NCBI GenBank assembly: GCA_013365365.1
Contig: JABVXU010000951.1
Coordinates: forward strand, 1 to 14,057
DNA length: 14,057 bases
Origin: Cruorifilaria tuberocauda
Taxonomy: Eukaryota > Nematoda > Chromadorea > Rhabditida > Onchocercidae
Direction of reading: 5' to 3'
In this document: piece after piece, positions 1 to 10,000 of the stretch
How the letters are laid out: every line of letters starts with the position of its first letter
Numbering within the stretch: the first letter of the stretch is position 1
Translations under genes and position numbers: made by a program
Notes under the pieces: model-generated
Seen by the model: only the letters and a program-made list of their open reading frames with translations
Database searches by the model: none
What the model was told of the DNA's origin: nothing

Positions 1-33
1 GAGACTGATAGAGCAAATAATTTCACTGTTAGA

Positions 34-192
34 TTTATAAATTGTTGTATCATTAATTACTGTATCATACCGTATCATTACTATATCAAGTATTATTGTA
101 TCATTACTGTATCGTATCGTATCAAGGTTTATAATTTATTGTATCATTAAGTACTGTATCATACCGTATCATTACTATACCAAGTATTATTG
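34..192. repeat. two-copy tandem repeat, about 94-bp period, built of GTATC-type units
   Basis: The 65-bp core at 34-99 recurs at 128-192 with few changes; both contain tactgtatcataccgtatc. The spacer and flanks are made of GTATC/GTATCATTA short units. It could be the edge of a longer satellite extending outside the window. Confidence 0.85.
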
Positions 193-820
193 TGCATCGT
201 TGTATCGTTGTATTTGTAGTACTTTTTCTTAATGTTTATATTTTGTTTAGGTTAAATTCCTGGATTGAACATAAAAAGTAATAAATTTTAAATAATTATT
301 GGTGATATTTCGTATTGCAGTAGCTCAATTTTCATATGTTAAAGAATGATGATACAAAAAAAGATCAGATTATCACTATCAAATATTACTATCAGTAGTA
401 TCATCAAAAATTTTGAACTAGCGGAACAATATAAACTGATTTAGCAGATGATCGAAACTGATAAGAATAGCTGTATGAATTTTGAAATTTTTAAATTTTA
501 ATAATTGAAAGAAAAATTCTCAAATTATAAATGTTATCAAAGAGATAAATTATCAGGAAGATTTATCAGAGAGAAATTAAAATGAAGAAATATCAAATAA
601 ACAGATTGTCAGTATGTACGAAAGAAAAAAAGTTACCATATCCTGTAATTAATTCATTAGTAGTAATGGAAATTTTAATTAAATAAGCTTAATTAGTAGA
701 AGTGACGAAACGAAAAACGAAATAATAAGTTATCCATAATTAATTTCGTGTGTTAATATCAATTATCATAAAATGAGTGATAGCGCTAATTATCAGTAAT
801 TAATTTCGAATGATCATACC

Positions 821-1050
821 GGTTAATCTCTAAATTAATTTTGCGTGTTAATTCCGATTATCACGAATTAATTTTAAATGATAGTATATTAGTTATCCTT
901 AATAAATTTTTAACGATAATACCAATCAAATTCCATTATGATCAGAAAATGATTTATTAGCTAACAAATAAATGAAATGGAAGCTTCCTGGAAGGTAATA
1001 TCGGTTAATTCTCAAATTGATTTTGCATGATAATTCCGGCTATCATGAAT
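821..1050. repeat. dispersed direct repeat pair, 48 bp each
   Basis: The copies are 821-868 and 1003-1050, about 79% identical by eye, both beginning ggttaat and containing attttgc and taattccg. Weaker relatives (taattaatttcg followed by ATCA-type segments) lie at about 740-800. Confidence 0.65.
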
Positions 1051-1980
1051 GGTTTAAGTAAAAAAAAAAACTTTAAAAAAGAGTTAGAAAATTGCGAGAA
1101 AAAGATTTTACTCTTGTATCACTTCTGTATCATTTCATTTCCTTCTGCTAAGCGCTGTTCAATTAATATTTCATTTTAAACAAAATATTTTAAAATTTAT
1201 TTTATTACTAATAAACTTTAAAATTATACAATCGAAATTGTTGATAACAAAAAGAAAAAAAGACTGAGAAGTCGACAATTGCCGGACAGTTTTAACAAAT
1301 ATTAAATAAGAGCGATTTGCAGTTTATTTTTAGTGAATTAATTTTTGCATTTTCTATTGATATCCTCGAAAATATAGAATTACCTGTAATTTGTCACATG
1401 TTTTTTAGCTTTTTTAAGTTTAATGAAAATTCGCTTCTGCTGACCGCTTATAATATATGTGAGGTATAAAATTTCTCGATAAGTAAAATATCACTCATGA
1501 AAGTCTAAATTTAAACAAACAACAAAAACGAAAAGTTATTGCAGTAATTTGATTTCGATATATTATACTCAAATTCAAATATTGCAGGTGCAAAATGATA
1601 ACAGCGAATGGCACTTCTGAAAAAATAAATAAATTAAGTCAAATTCCTGAAAAAAAATATTTTGTAGATTTTTGTAGATGATCACTTTTAAATGATCGAA
1701 TCATTTTTAAAATCAATTAACAGTTATATCGAAAAACATTGAATATTACTTTAAAATTTCATAACTTTATTATTTCTTTTTTTGATAATATACGTTGAGA
1801 AATTTAGATTGTGAGAAAACATGTGAAAACAAAATTTTAAAATAATTCCAATAAATTTTCAAATAATTTTTCAAATAGTTTTTGAACAATTTTTTTAATT
1901 TTCCAAAATTTCGAATAATTCGAATAAATTTTAGTTTTGTAAAAATTTTCGAAGTTTTCCAGAATTTCAAATGATTCAAA

Positions 1981-2035
1981 TAAATTTTCAAATCGTTTTA
2001 AAAATGAGTAAATTTTCAAATCATTTTAAAATGAG
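1981..2035. repeat. 28-bp imperfect tandem repeat, two copies, in a degenerate TTTTCAAAT-rich tract
   Basis: The copies are 1981-2008 and 2009-2035, both taaattttcaaatc followed by ttttaaaa and tgag. The preceding 1840-1980 carries many diverged AAATTTTCAAATA/GATTCAAATAA relatives. The low-complexity open frames here, rich in Lys, Asn, Phe, Tyr and Ile, are products of this composition. Confidence 0.75.
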
Positions 2036-2097
2036 TAATGAGTAAGCATTTAATAATGGGTAAGCTTTGATGATAACGAATAATGAAAAATGAAAAG

Positions 2098-2124
2098 AAA
2101 TTTAAATTTTATAAATTTAAATTT
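2098..2124. repeat. AT-only palindrome (12-bp arms, 3-bp spacer)
   Basis: AAATTTAAATTT (2098-2109), TAT, AAATTTAAATTT (2113-2124). Each arm is itself palindromic. Expected to melt or extrude easily; no function assigned. Confidence 0.7.
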
Positions 2125-2357
2125 AACAAATTTATTAACTAAGAAATTAAAGTAAATGGAAAAGTAAGAATATTCGGGAAATTTTTTAAGGCAATGAAAT
2201 ACCGGAAAATATACAACCTACTGAAAGAAATCATTTCCACCGTATTAATTTCCATTATCTATAGAATTTTTCCCGTCGTTGTTCCGTTCTTTCATTCTCT
2301 AAATATAATTATAGTTGCAAAAGTTTAAAAATGAATCGATTGTAAATATGAATGACT

Positions 2358-2461
2358 AAATCGGAAATTTAAAAATTCAAGGAAAACAGAAAATCGGAAA
2401 TTTAAAAATTCAAGGAAAACAGAAAATCGGAAATTTAAAAATTTTACGGAAAACAGAAAAT
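2358..2461. repeat. 33-bp minisatellite, about 3.1 copies
   Basis: AAATCGGAAATTTAAAAATT recurs with tcgg at 2361, 2394 and 2427, exactly 33 bp apart. The first two units are identical, including the shared caaggaaaacaga. The third has an insertion near its end (attttacgga). Confidence 0.93.
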
Positions 2462-2648
2462 TAGAATTAATTTTAAAATTTTAAAAATAAAAATATTACT
2501 TAAAAAAAACCAAAGCCATCCATGCTAATTGCAGTGTAAACACAATTAAATTAGATATTGAAAAGTTAATTAATTAATGAACCGATTTAAAACCTTTTCT
2601 AAATATGAAGGGAAATCAATTGGTGGTTCACAGAAAAAAATGATCAAA

Positions 2649-2675
2649 ATCAATATTATAGCTGATAATATTGAT
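2649..2675. repeat. perfect 11-bp inverted repeat with 5-nt loop
   Basis: ATCAATATTAT (2649-2659), agctg, ATAATATTGAT (2665-2675). It can form a small hairpin; function unknown. Confidence 0.75.
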
Positions 2676-2837
2676 CCTAATGTATAGCCCTGAAATTTTG
2701 AATTTTAACAATCATTTCATAATCACTTGTTTACATATTAAATTTAATTAGCTTTTAACAACCTAAATTAAGTAAATAATCTAAATTACTGATTTTACTT
2801 ACAATTTTTTTATCTCAATTATTATTAAGTTCAATCA

Positions 2838-2878
2838 ATCGATTAATTTTGAAATATTACCACTCAAAATTAATCGAT
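2838..2878. repeat. perfect 15-bp inverted repeat with 11-nt loop
   Basis: ATCGATTAATTTTGA (2838-2852) and its exact reverse complement TCAAAATTAATCGAT (2864-2878) surround an 11-nt loop. A further cluster of TCGATCATTCGATCATCGA-like units follows (2874-2892). Confidence 0.85.
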
Positions 2879-3394
2879 CATTCGATCATCGAATTATTGT
2901 CATCAACTAATTATTGAGTTATTATCATTTCGAGTTTTTCTAAACTTTTGAAAACTCAAATAACTTAGAATTACATCATACTTCCGTGACAATATCAAAA
3001 GATTAATTGTTATTACTGTATGATCAATGATCAATCACATAAAATCATGTGCAATCAAATCATGCAATCAATCTTATCAATTATATTTATAATAAATGAG
3101 CAAATTTTAAATTTCCATTGAATTCTCAAAAAACAGACCGCAGCAGCAATGAGTACTTCCGAGTATTTGAAACTACCACATAATGTTTCAGGATTCTCTT
3201 GTTTTGTAATTACAGTAATGAGTATTATTAATGTTATTGATGAAAGACCAACTGAAATCCCATGAAATACAATTGTCTAAAATATCAGTAGAATTTAGCG
3301 TTGCTTTACTTTTACTTTTATGGTAACGAAAGTAAGAAATCAGTTTAGTAAAGATAATGAAACATGGAAAGCAAGAGGAAGAAAAAGTTAAAAT

Positions 3395-3551
3395 AAGAGA
3401 GAGGGAGAGAGAGAGAAATTTAGTGATAAAAGTTTCAGATGATACTGATGTTAAATGATATCAGTTAAATGATCAAGGAAAGGAGAAAGCGAGAAAGAGA
3501 GAGAGGGAGATAAGGACAGAAAGAAAGAAAGTAATTCAGCGATAAAAGTTT
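3395..3551. repeat. duplicated purine (GA) tract with shared 3' tail
   Basis: The GA-rich run at 3395-3418 is followed by aatttagtgataaaagttt. A second GA-rich run at about 3476-3532, interrupted at c3490 and t3511, is followed by aattcagcgataaaagttt (3533-3551). The shared tail indicates a diverged segment duplication about 116 bp apart rather than two independent microsatellites. Confidence 0.75.
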
Positions 3552-3682
3552 TTGTTAAATGGAAATAATCAGGAATTCAAATTAGATTAAAAGTATGAAT
3601 TTTTAATTTCGTTAAAGGATAAAAAAATTATTTCTGAATAAAATATGTAGAATACTAAGTACTATTTATAATTTTTCGAAAA

Positions 3683-3706
3683 TTTACGTTTTACGTGAAA
3701 CGTAAA
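3683..3706. repeat. 9-bp perfect inverted repeat rich in ACGT
   Basis: TTTACGTTT (3683-3691), tacgtg, AAACGTAAA (3698-3706). Further CGTA cores follow at about 3714, 3732, 3758 and 3784. Confidence 0.7.
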
Positions 3707-3983
3707 AGGAATACGTAAGACATATTGGAAGCGTAAAAAGATCTGATCATTGTAAACGTACGAAAATTGGAGCGATTCGAATGCGTAAACATTGAAATGC
3801 TTCACCAATCAAATTGATAATTTGAAAAATAAGCGAAATAAGCATAAATGAGAGTGAAATGATTAATTTTGTATTACTTATCCATACGTGACGTGAAAGA
3901 ATAAGCGTTACTGCTACAAAAGCCAATAACTATAATAAACAAATGATAATTAATAATATTACTTGATAGGATAGTAAAATAGT

Positions 3984-4076
3984 TAGGCCTAAAAGTTTTA
4001 TCAAATATTTTTCGCAAATTCAAATCCCTATAGATTAGGATTTGAAGTTAAAGATCGTCTTAACTTTTTGGGCCTA
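3984..4076. repeat. nested fold-back (inverted repeat) of 93 bp
   Basis: The outer arms TAGGCCTAAAAGTT (3984-3997) and AACTTTTTGGGCCTA (4062-4076) pair with one G-U wobble and one bulge. The inner arms TTCAAATCC (4019-4027) and GGATTTGAA (4038-4046) pair perfectly around a 10-nt loop. The sequence between is weakly complementary. Confidence 0.8.
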
Positions 4077-4989
4077 GAATAAGTTCAACTTATAATTTCT
4101 ATCAGTGATATATCAGTAATAACTATTAGGATTAGTATCAAGCTACCGAAAATCCTCATTAATCTTATCGATTTCTTGATAAAATTAATAAATGCTGATA
4201 AGAAAAATCTTTGACCTCAATCTCAACCGATCATCAACTAGAACAGGTCAGTATCCTTTTCCTGAACTCTCGTAGTTTTTGATAACAGATCAACAACAAT
4301 AACGAACTTGTCCTTTATCATTAAAACTAATCGCTAGAAATCATACCTTTAATGCTTATAGTAATTTCGCTTGAAAAAGTATACTAGTAATCCGATAAAT
4401 ACTAGGATTAAAAATTAAGAATCCGGAATAATTTATTCTGGTTGGCCTTCCGGAAAACAAACCGTTGAAAGAAGCGTAATTGAATAATACAGCTCTCGTG
4501 CATATGCCATTCAGCTAGCAATCAGCTATTAAAAATAATTTTGAAATTGAAAAAAATTTTAAACTTATATCTCTATATCTTATATCGGACAACAATAATT
4601 GTTAATATTTATGCATAATTTTTCACTATTTCAAATTTCATGTAAATATCATAATTGCTTGCGTAATTACATGCTGACGTGATTACACGTAAACTAACAC
4701 TTATGAAAACATTACTTTTTTGAACTTTATTACTTTCATTATCTGATTGCTAGCACTTATTTTATAACAATAATCCAATGAGCCTTTTAATAATATAAGT
4801 ATAAAAATATCCAAGTATAAAAATCGTAATAATTAAGTAATAATTTAAATATACAATTCTATGATAAAATCGATTTATAATTTTATTAGTTAAGCAAATA
4901 AAAGAAAGGTAAAAAATGTATAAGGAAAATTTTCTAGAATAAAGTACTGTTTAGTTATCGTTGTACAATTCATTCTCTTCTTTTCCAAC

Positions 4990-5160
4990 ATCTATTTCGA
5001 TCACTTTAATTAAACTTTAATTTATTAAATAATTTCCATTTAAAATTTCTTCTATTCGATCATTTAATTAAATTCCAATTATTAAATAATTCCTACCTAA
5101 AATTTTTTCTCTTCGATCACTTCGATTAATTTTCAATCCATCAAATAATTTCTTTTTAAA
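4990..5160. repeat. degenerate tandem repeat, three units of about 58 bp
   Basis: TTCGATCA-type starts occur at 4996, 5055 and 5112 (spacing 59 and 57). Each is followed by a TTAATT segment, an A/T-rich AATT(T)ATTAAATAATT-like core and a TTTAAAATTT end. The units are clearly related but diverged. Confidence 0.75.
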
Positions 5161-6367
5161 TTTTGAATGATTAGATTAAATTTAATAACACTGATAATTT
5201 CAAAGTAATCGTTTAAACTTAACAAAAAACCATCCATGAAATTTACTTACACTTCAGATGATTGATGCATAAATGATATATTTAATGATAGTTTCATTTC
5301 ATTTGAGATAAAGAAATTTAATCACATTTTCATCCAACTTAAATTTGATAAGATAATCTTAAATAAATTAGGAAAAAAACTACATATATTAATTATATAT
5401 TATATTATACTAACTAATCTATTATTAATTAATCTATCAATGAGCTATTAAAATTAGAAAATATTATGACTTAATGTAACTTTTTCACGATTTTATTTAA
5501 AGTGTAATTTAAAACTTTTAAGTAAATATGACTGAATTACTTGGTGACAAATTCAGATTTCTTAGACATATATTAACATTGATCAACTTTTAACAAGTGA
5601 AATTCCTGAAGAATTTTAGAATGCATGGATTTCTTAATTATTTTTACATTTCCACTATATTTTTTCAATACCAAAAGCCGAAAAGCAACAAACTAATTTG
5701 GGTCGAAAGCTTGTAATCACCTTTGATCAAGGTGTATGATCACGAAAAACACGCATCATCTCATCCCAGTTTTTCATGAATAATTTTATAAGTTTAATTA
5801 TCTATTAGTGCCTTATTTAGATACTTCGTTCCTTATCCCTTTCACTCTCTTTTTTTTCAAAAAAAACTCTATTTTCAAGAATTTTACCAATAATCATTTC
5901 TTCAATGATACATTTTATTCGTAATAGATATAAACATGAAAGTACAAGGATAATGATTAATACATTATTAAGAATATTTAGTAGGAAATGGAATGAATGA
6001 AGCAATTGTGGAAATAAAGTAATTCAATTTTTCAATCAATGCTTACATTAATCCAAATTTAAGCTCAAATTGCTTAAAATCATTCTCTTGCTCGAAAATA
6101 ATTTCTCTAATCTAACTCAATGAAGCATCCAATAGCAGCAAAAAACAAATATTTCTCATCGAAAGGAAGACATTTCATAATTATAATTATTGCAGAGAGA
6201 AACCATACATTTTATAATTAGAATTATTTCAGTAAAAAACAAATTAATTGATATAATCGAACTACCGTTGTGATCATAAATTCTATATTATATAAATCCT
6301 TTACATCAAATAATTTTCATAACGACTTTCTTTTAAAGAGTTTAAAAAGTTCTTAATCATTCACATA

Positions 6368-6433
6368 TCTCGTATGCCTACGTGATTTATCATTTACTTA
6401 AACTCTCATATGCCTATGTGATATATCATTGAT
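6368..6433. repeat. 36-bp period imperfect tandem repeat, two copies
   Basis: TCTCGTATGCCTACGTGATT (from 6368) and TCTCATATGCCTATGTGATA (from 6404) are each followed by tatcatt. It lies downstream of the SCYL1 stop, possibly beyond its 3' end. Confidence 0.8.
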
Positions 6434-6463
6434 TAAGTTCAAAGTGTTCAAATTAGCATCGAT

Positions 6464-6469
6464 TTTATT
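6464..6469 (-). terminator. canonical AATAAA downstream of SCYL1, candidate distal poly(A) signal
   Basis: The minus strand reads AATAAA about 480 nt past the SCYL1 stop, and I found no canonical hexamer nearer. Nematode 3'UTRs are often shorter and use variant hexamers, so cleavage may well occur earlier. Confidence 0.25.
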
Positions 6470-6522
6470 CTAAACGATTCTTGTTCACATAATCCTAATA
6501 AAAGATGCATATATACTTCTTT

Positions 6523-6545
6523 TTTTCTCTCTCTCTCTCTCTTTC
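6523..6545. repeat. (CT)n microsatellite
   Basis: This is a run of CT dinucleotides within an otherwise pyrimidine-rich stretch. It accounts for the Ser-Leu repeat at the start of the plus-strand open frame 6505-6768, which I do not call as a gene. Confidence 0.85.
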
Positions 6546-6947
6546 TACTATATATATTGTTATTCAGATCATTATCAATCTAAATGAAGCATCTTGCCAC
6601 CTACAGTATCCTGACCTATCACTTAACTACAATCCTTATCAGTCCTCTCCAAAGCTTGAAATAATCATTTCACTTATCAATACTCAAAAACGTCTATTAA
6701 CACTATTTGTTGCATATTATCATCAATCGCCAACAAATAAATTTTTTACTACAATGATTGTCTGTTAAACAAAAATCCATTCAAACCCGAAAAACTTGCA
6801 TAACATTTGTTAGCTTCAGCAATTGAAGTGAAAGATTTTCTAGCAAAACGTCATTATAATAGTTATCATAATCAACTTAAATCAGAGATATGATATAACA
6901 ATAAAAATATGAATGTTATACAATATGGAACTTTTCTCTTGGTATAA

Positions 6948-7087
6948 TTAGTGAAAATTTCCATTATTACTGGATGTACCATCAATACCTCGGGCAGCTC
7001 GTTTCTTTGCCATTTCTTTACGACGAGCTTCGTTTCTTGCTGCAATTCTTGCTCGACTCATTTTTTTACTCTCTGCTGCTGATGAAG
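6948..7087 (-). CDS. SCYL1: SCYL1 exon 15 (residues 760-805 and stop), basic C-terminal helix
   Basis: The acceptor is cttcttcag. SKKMSRARIAARNEARRKEM plus AKKRAARG is a basic amphipathic helix equivalent to the ARKKREERRREMEAKRAER segment near the end of human SCYL1. It then ends GIDGTSSNNGNFH and TAA at 6950-6948. The RKxx-COOH tail known from vertebrate SCYL1 is absent. Confidence 0.9.
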
Positions 7088-10000
7088 CTGAAGAAGCAAT
7101 GTGTAAGTATGAGAAACAACAACGAAAAATGTATCTGAAAACTATAGTTTTATCCTTAGTCTATTAAATCACAGCGTTAATCTCTTAAGTAATGGTAACA
7201 TTGTCCCTATCATTTATCACTACGTAGCTAGAAAATACAACAAAATTCCCTGATTGTTCCACATGTTTCAACTGTTTCAAATTATAGCTATTTGTTAGGT
7301 ATTTTCATTAAAAACTTTTCAAGGTCTGTTCAGAAATATCAATAAAAAAAGAAATGATAAGCTATTTAAAATTTACAGATATAATGATTGATGTACTGTG
7401 AAAAGATCTATAAAAATAAAGAAATCAAAGGAAAGGAAAGAAAAATTATTTAACGAAAGAAAATTTCAGCTAGTTAACTTCAAAATATGAGAATGTAAAC
7501 TTACGCGCTTTAGTCTGGATATATTCATCACTATTCCATGAAATATTCCATTCCTCATCTCCCGCTACTAGAGCAGAATCTAAAACATTAAGACAGTGAA
7601 TAGAGAACATCATTTCAGTAAACTTTATAATTTTAACATGAAACAAAAATGTAGGTCCCACATATTAACTATAACTTTTTCAATCCTCTCAAATGCATTA
7701 CTTGCACAAATAGTTCAAGAATTTAGCAATAAACCTGAAGTGAAATCGAAATCATCCCAACCGCTTATAGTTGAATTATCACCCCAACCATCTGTTACTG
7801 TATTACTGCTATTCTTTACAGCAAATGTACTCCTATTGGTAATATCACTATCACTTAATCGATCAACTGCATTCGGTTTGAGTTTAACACCCAATAGATT
7901 ATCCAGATCGTCTTCGACTGCAAGAAAGAGAACAATCATTTTCAATATTTCTAAATAGCTTTTTATTGCACTTTATGAACTACCTGATCCCCTTAAACGA
8001 TAAACGATTAAATAAATTCTCGATATTAATTTTTGATTAATTCGTTTTTATCTTTGAATGGTACAGATACAGCATATATTATAGCATTATATCGCACTAA
8101 TTATTGACACTAATATTTTCCCAACCTGTTTGTTTTGAACCACTTTAAATATAAAAAAAGAGACCACTAAGCTTTGCAACGGCATTTTGCAATTTTAATC
8201 CACCCTTTTGTGATGATTTTCCGGGTGAATTCGACGATGCTGCAGTTGACGCTTTATTTTTAGAGGTTTTTACCTACAAAGAAAGTGAAATAGTCGAACT
8301 GAAGAAATATTTTAGTTAAAGGTCTCAAAGCATAGTAATAATGCACTACGAATTTGGAAAAATCAATATTCTTAACTTTCCACATGAATAACTAGAAACC
8401 ACGATATATGCAGAAATAAGACGAAAAAATTCGATTATTTCATTTAAATATGAAATGATAGCATTTTTTTCCATTACAATGAATGTTTTCGATTTTCCGG
8501 ATTTTCTTAAACGAATCTTCCTGTACAATAGTAGTTTTAACAAAACAAAACTAACATCACTCTTTATTACTTCCACAGAATGACTTTTTCTTTAATCAAA
8601 TATTGTGTGAACTAATTTCTAAATGTAAACTCATGATTACGATGTAAATAATTTATTTATTAGATATATCTTGTTTATCACTTAAATTATGAAACTAAAT
8701 TAAATTAATACTTACTTTCTTTTTTCGGTTATTCCATCCTTCGTTCGTACTTGTGCTACTTGTTAGTGCATCACTGGCATCTTCCCATTCTTCTTCTTCT
8801 TCAGTTTCTATACAAAACCTATCGTCTGTTTCACTCCACCCATCTTTTGCAAGTTTTATTGATGATATACCATATAATTTAAATTCAGATTCTTTTGTTG
8901 TGGGCGCAGGTTCACAAATAGGTGTCCCTTGTTTAAGCGTTAACTCAACTTCATTTTGTATTGATGGAGAGTACTTGTAGAATTTGCTTGAAAGTGATTT
9001 TAATGCCCAGCTTGCCCATTGCGGTACCTGAAATATATCATATTATCGAAAAATTGGAAAAAGTAGAACCGATCGAGATATTTTACTTATCAAAAATATT
9101 AATATTGAAAAAAATAATATTGAAAAAATACCTTATCACTACTAAGTAAACCACTTTTCCCACCAGCTTTTACTTGTGCTTCGAGTTCTACTATCAATTC
9201 TGGATTTTCACTAGCCCTTTCTAATTTCTCGATAAATCCATGCAGTGCTTTGAAACTTTGATCTCTAACCTGAATACTTCCCTTTAAAAAAACCGTACGA
9301 AAAAATATCATAAAAAAAAGTTTAAAGAAAAAGAAAAAGAAAGTTGCTGAATCGGAGTTAAAAGTGATTAACAAATAATATAATTGACTACTGATCACTA
9401 TGATTATTACAACTCTTTAGTAATTTTGTGAACTACATTTCATGTTAGTAGCACAACATCATATACAAAATATCTTAAATTTTTGAATTCATACGTAATC
9501 ATATTCACAGATTCTGTATACATCATCTCAGTAACAACGAACAAATTTCCTCTTTTTCATCCACTTTCTCTTCTCATCGGATACAATGTTAGTTAATCAT
9601 CGGTATTGTTTACTGCATGTCTAGTGATATTCCAATCATTTACTTATTGTATGTCTACATCTTCATATCTTCTTGTTTAATTAAAACTCTTACCAATTAT
9701 GCACATATTTTAGGAAATTATTTTAAGCTTTTAGAATATAGATTATACTGTAGCGTCCCTCAAAATTTCCAATTACTAACTTTTGCACAATGTGGAAACT
9801 CTATATAATGAGTCGGTGAAAAGATCACACCATTTTTAGTGACTCTTAAAATCTTGCTAATTTAAAAAGTTTAAAGCATAAAAGTGATTGCCATTATTAA
9901 TATACGCAAAGTTTAAAAATTTTTCTATACTAAATGACCTGCTTCTCTCGATCACATGTCATCGGTGATAAGGCTGGTACTATACGATTTGCAACCTCCA

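Larger units (their letters stand above)
1..3394. other. AT-rich intergenic region, no gene recognised
   Basis: Apart from the repeats listed separately, both strands are broken by stops and dominated by A/T homopolymer-like runs. No tRNA, rRNA or transposase signature was seen. A short open frame at 3149-3265 (38 codons) is discussed among the findings. Confidence 0.6.
3552..6947. other. AT-rich intergenic region downstream of SCYL1, no gene recognised
   Basis: It holds the fold-back at 3984-4076, the 58-bp repeat array and the 36-bp repeat. The part adjoining 6948 includes the SCYL1 3'UTR. No supported coding exon was found on either strand. Confidence 0.6.

Noticed and set aside
1770..2019. 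Two overlapping minus-strand frames rich in Lys, Asn, Phe and Ile
   Set aside because: They arise from degenerate AAATTTTCAAAT repeats; the composition is explained by base content.
3770..3790. GATTCGAAT-type sequence recalling a tRNA T-loop
   Set aside because: No matching B-box consensus (GGTTCRANNCC), A box or acceptor stem around it.
4192..4275. 27-codon plus-strand frame MLIRKIFDLNLNRSSTRTGQ...
   Set aside because: It is bounded by an in-frame stop just before the ATG. It is too short to distinguish from chance and has no neighbours supporting it.
5718..5734. Near-palindrome cacctttgatcaaggtg resembling a terminator hairpin
   Set aside because: The stem is only 6 bp, and a bacterial-type terminator is not expected in a nuclear eukaryotic region.
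5817..6005. 62-codon minus-strand frame with a hydrophobic run (NVLIIILVLSCLYLL)
   Set aside because: Looks like a membrane segment, but AT-rich random sequence readily gives such runs. There are no splice, SL or similarity signals.
6505..6768. 87-codon plus-strand open frame beginning MHIYFFFSLSLSLS
   Set aside because: The start is a CT microsatellite read as Ser-Leu. The remainder has no recognisable domain, splice context or similarity, and it lies just downstream of SCYL1 on the opposite strand.
1..6947. CRISPR array, prophage or bacterial insertion
   Set aside because: The repeats are directly adjacent, diverged tandem units without regular unique spacers, and no bacterial genes are present.
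7596..7958. 120-codon plus-strand open frame
   Set aside because: It is antisense to SCYL1 exon 13, intron 13 and the start of intron 12. The minus-strand reading there has clear splice sites and family-like sequence.
8753..8980. 75-codon plus-strand Ser-rich open frame
   Set aside because: Antisense shadow of SCYL1 exon 11, whose minus frame is open over 104 codons with correct splice sites.
9617..9808. 63-codon plus-strand hydrophobic open frame
   Set aside because: It lies inside SCYL1 intron 9, is AT-driven, and has no similarity I recognise.
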